Assembly (NCBI GenBank): GCA_946493765.1
Contig: CAMMAZ010000027.1
Span: 1-34,860 of the forward strand
From: an uncultured Clostridia bacterium
GTDB lineage: Bacteria; Bacillota; Clostridia; Oscillospirales; Acutalibacteraceae
Direction of reading: 5' to 3'
DNA: 34,860 bases
Part shown: positions 34,735-34,860 of the stretch, piece by piece
Position numbering within the stretch: the first letter of the stretch is position 1
How the letters are laid out: every line of letters starts with the position of its first letter
Position numbers and translations under genes: made by a program
The notes under the pieces: generated by a model
Seen by the model: the letters and a program-made list of their open reading frames with translations, nothing else
Database searches by the model: none
What the model was told of the DNA's origin: nothing

Positions 34735-34773
34735 AAAAGAAAGCAGCGTGGCTTTGCCACACTGCTTTCTTTT
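34735..34773. terminator. Bidirectional terminator near the right edge
   Basis: GAAAGCAG-C-GTGGC and GCCAC-A-CTGCTTTC pair around a TTT loop with one internal mismatch, flanked by A- and T-runs. It probably ends a minus-strand gene that enters from outside the window, upstream of the DedA promoter. Confidence 0.82.
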
Positions 34774-34860
34774 GCTTTCCAAATATAAATTTGTCTATCC
34801 AATCTTCAAAAACCATTGATTTTTCAAGGCTTCACGCCTGTTTTTCATTCAAACCTTATC

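Larger units (their letters stand above)
34554..34860. other. Right-edge non-coding region
   Basis: Holds the DedA promoter and a leader of about 115 bases on the minus strand, then a bidirectional terminator. No known riboswitch was recognised in the leader. Beyond the terminator the last 85 bases show, on the minus strand, an in-frame Asp-Lys-Val then stop at the edge; this could be the end of a gene lying outside the window, but too little is visible to name it. Confidence 0.5.

Noticed and set aside
34483..34782. 99-codon minus-strand frame across the DedA promoter
   Set aside because: It overlaps the promoter, leader, DedA start and a terminator; no ribosome site or family likeness.
1..34860. 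CRISPR arrays, insertion sequences, tRNA or rRNA genes, prophage or integration sites
   Set aside because: Looked for and not seen: no regularly spaced repeats, no transposase or integrase frames, no tRNA cloverleaf or att-like duplication was recognised.

Overview
This window looks like a chromosomal segment of a mid-GC member of the Clostridia, probably Oscillospirales/Ruminococcaceae-like. That placement rests on the greA-lysS pair, the murI-DUF1934-argS row, a clostridial-type pyruvate phosphate dikinase and strong AGGAGG-type ribosome sites. No rRNA, tRNA, CRISPR array, insertion sequence or phage gene was recognised. The taxonomic call is an inference from gene content only.

Layout. 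(1) 1-2362, minus strand: greA and lysS behind a near-perfect promoter; lysS runs off the left edge and carries a C-terminal MetRS-type tRNA-binding domain. (2) 2417-8600, minus: a five-gene teichoic-acid-like operon (TarI-like cytidylyltransferase, extended SDR, GT2 + TagF-like polymerase, membrane acyltransferase, CBS-domain protein). (3) 8972-11611, plus: ppdK with its own promoter and terminator. (4) 11752-17070: an intracellular glycan module, DUF5107/TPR protein plus leaderless GH16, divergent from an unusual regulator (LacI-type sensor without N-terminal HTH, LuxR-type HTH at the C-terminus). (5) 17123-26519, minus: a tightly overlapping seven-gene surface-polymer operon with a CMP-sugar-acid synthetase, a DmpG-like aldolase fused to a second domain, two sialyltransferase-like GT-B enzymes, a COG5610 HAD protein, a degenerate relative of that HAD protein and a HAD phosphatase. 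(6) 26757-29679, plus: murI, DUF1934, argS. (7) 29756-34553, minus: small membrane proteins, an OmpR-type two-component system with a short-loop sensor kinase and its membrane partner, a 33-residue membrane peptide and a DedA protein.

How it fits together. Regions 2 and 5 both use CTP-activated building blocks: CDP-polyol in region 2 and, by inference, a CMP-linked sugar acid in region 5. Both should build cell-surface polymers. The strongest candidate for something undescribed is region 5: it contains a CMP-acid synthetase and two sialyltransferase-like enzymes but no NeuB/KdsA-type PEP condensing enzyme. A pyruvate-aldolase-type DRE-TIM enzyme sits in the place where the condensing enzyme is expected. 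Region 7 looks like an envelope-stress island in which one two-helix membrane motif is reused in several small proteins.
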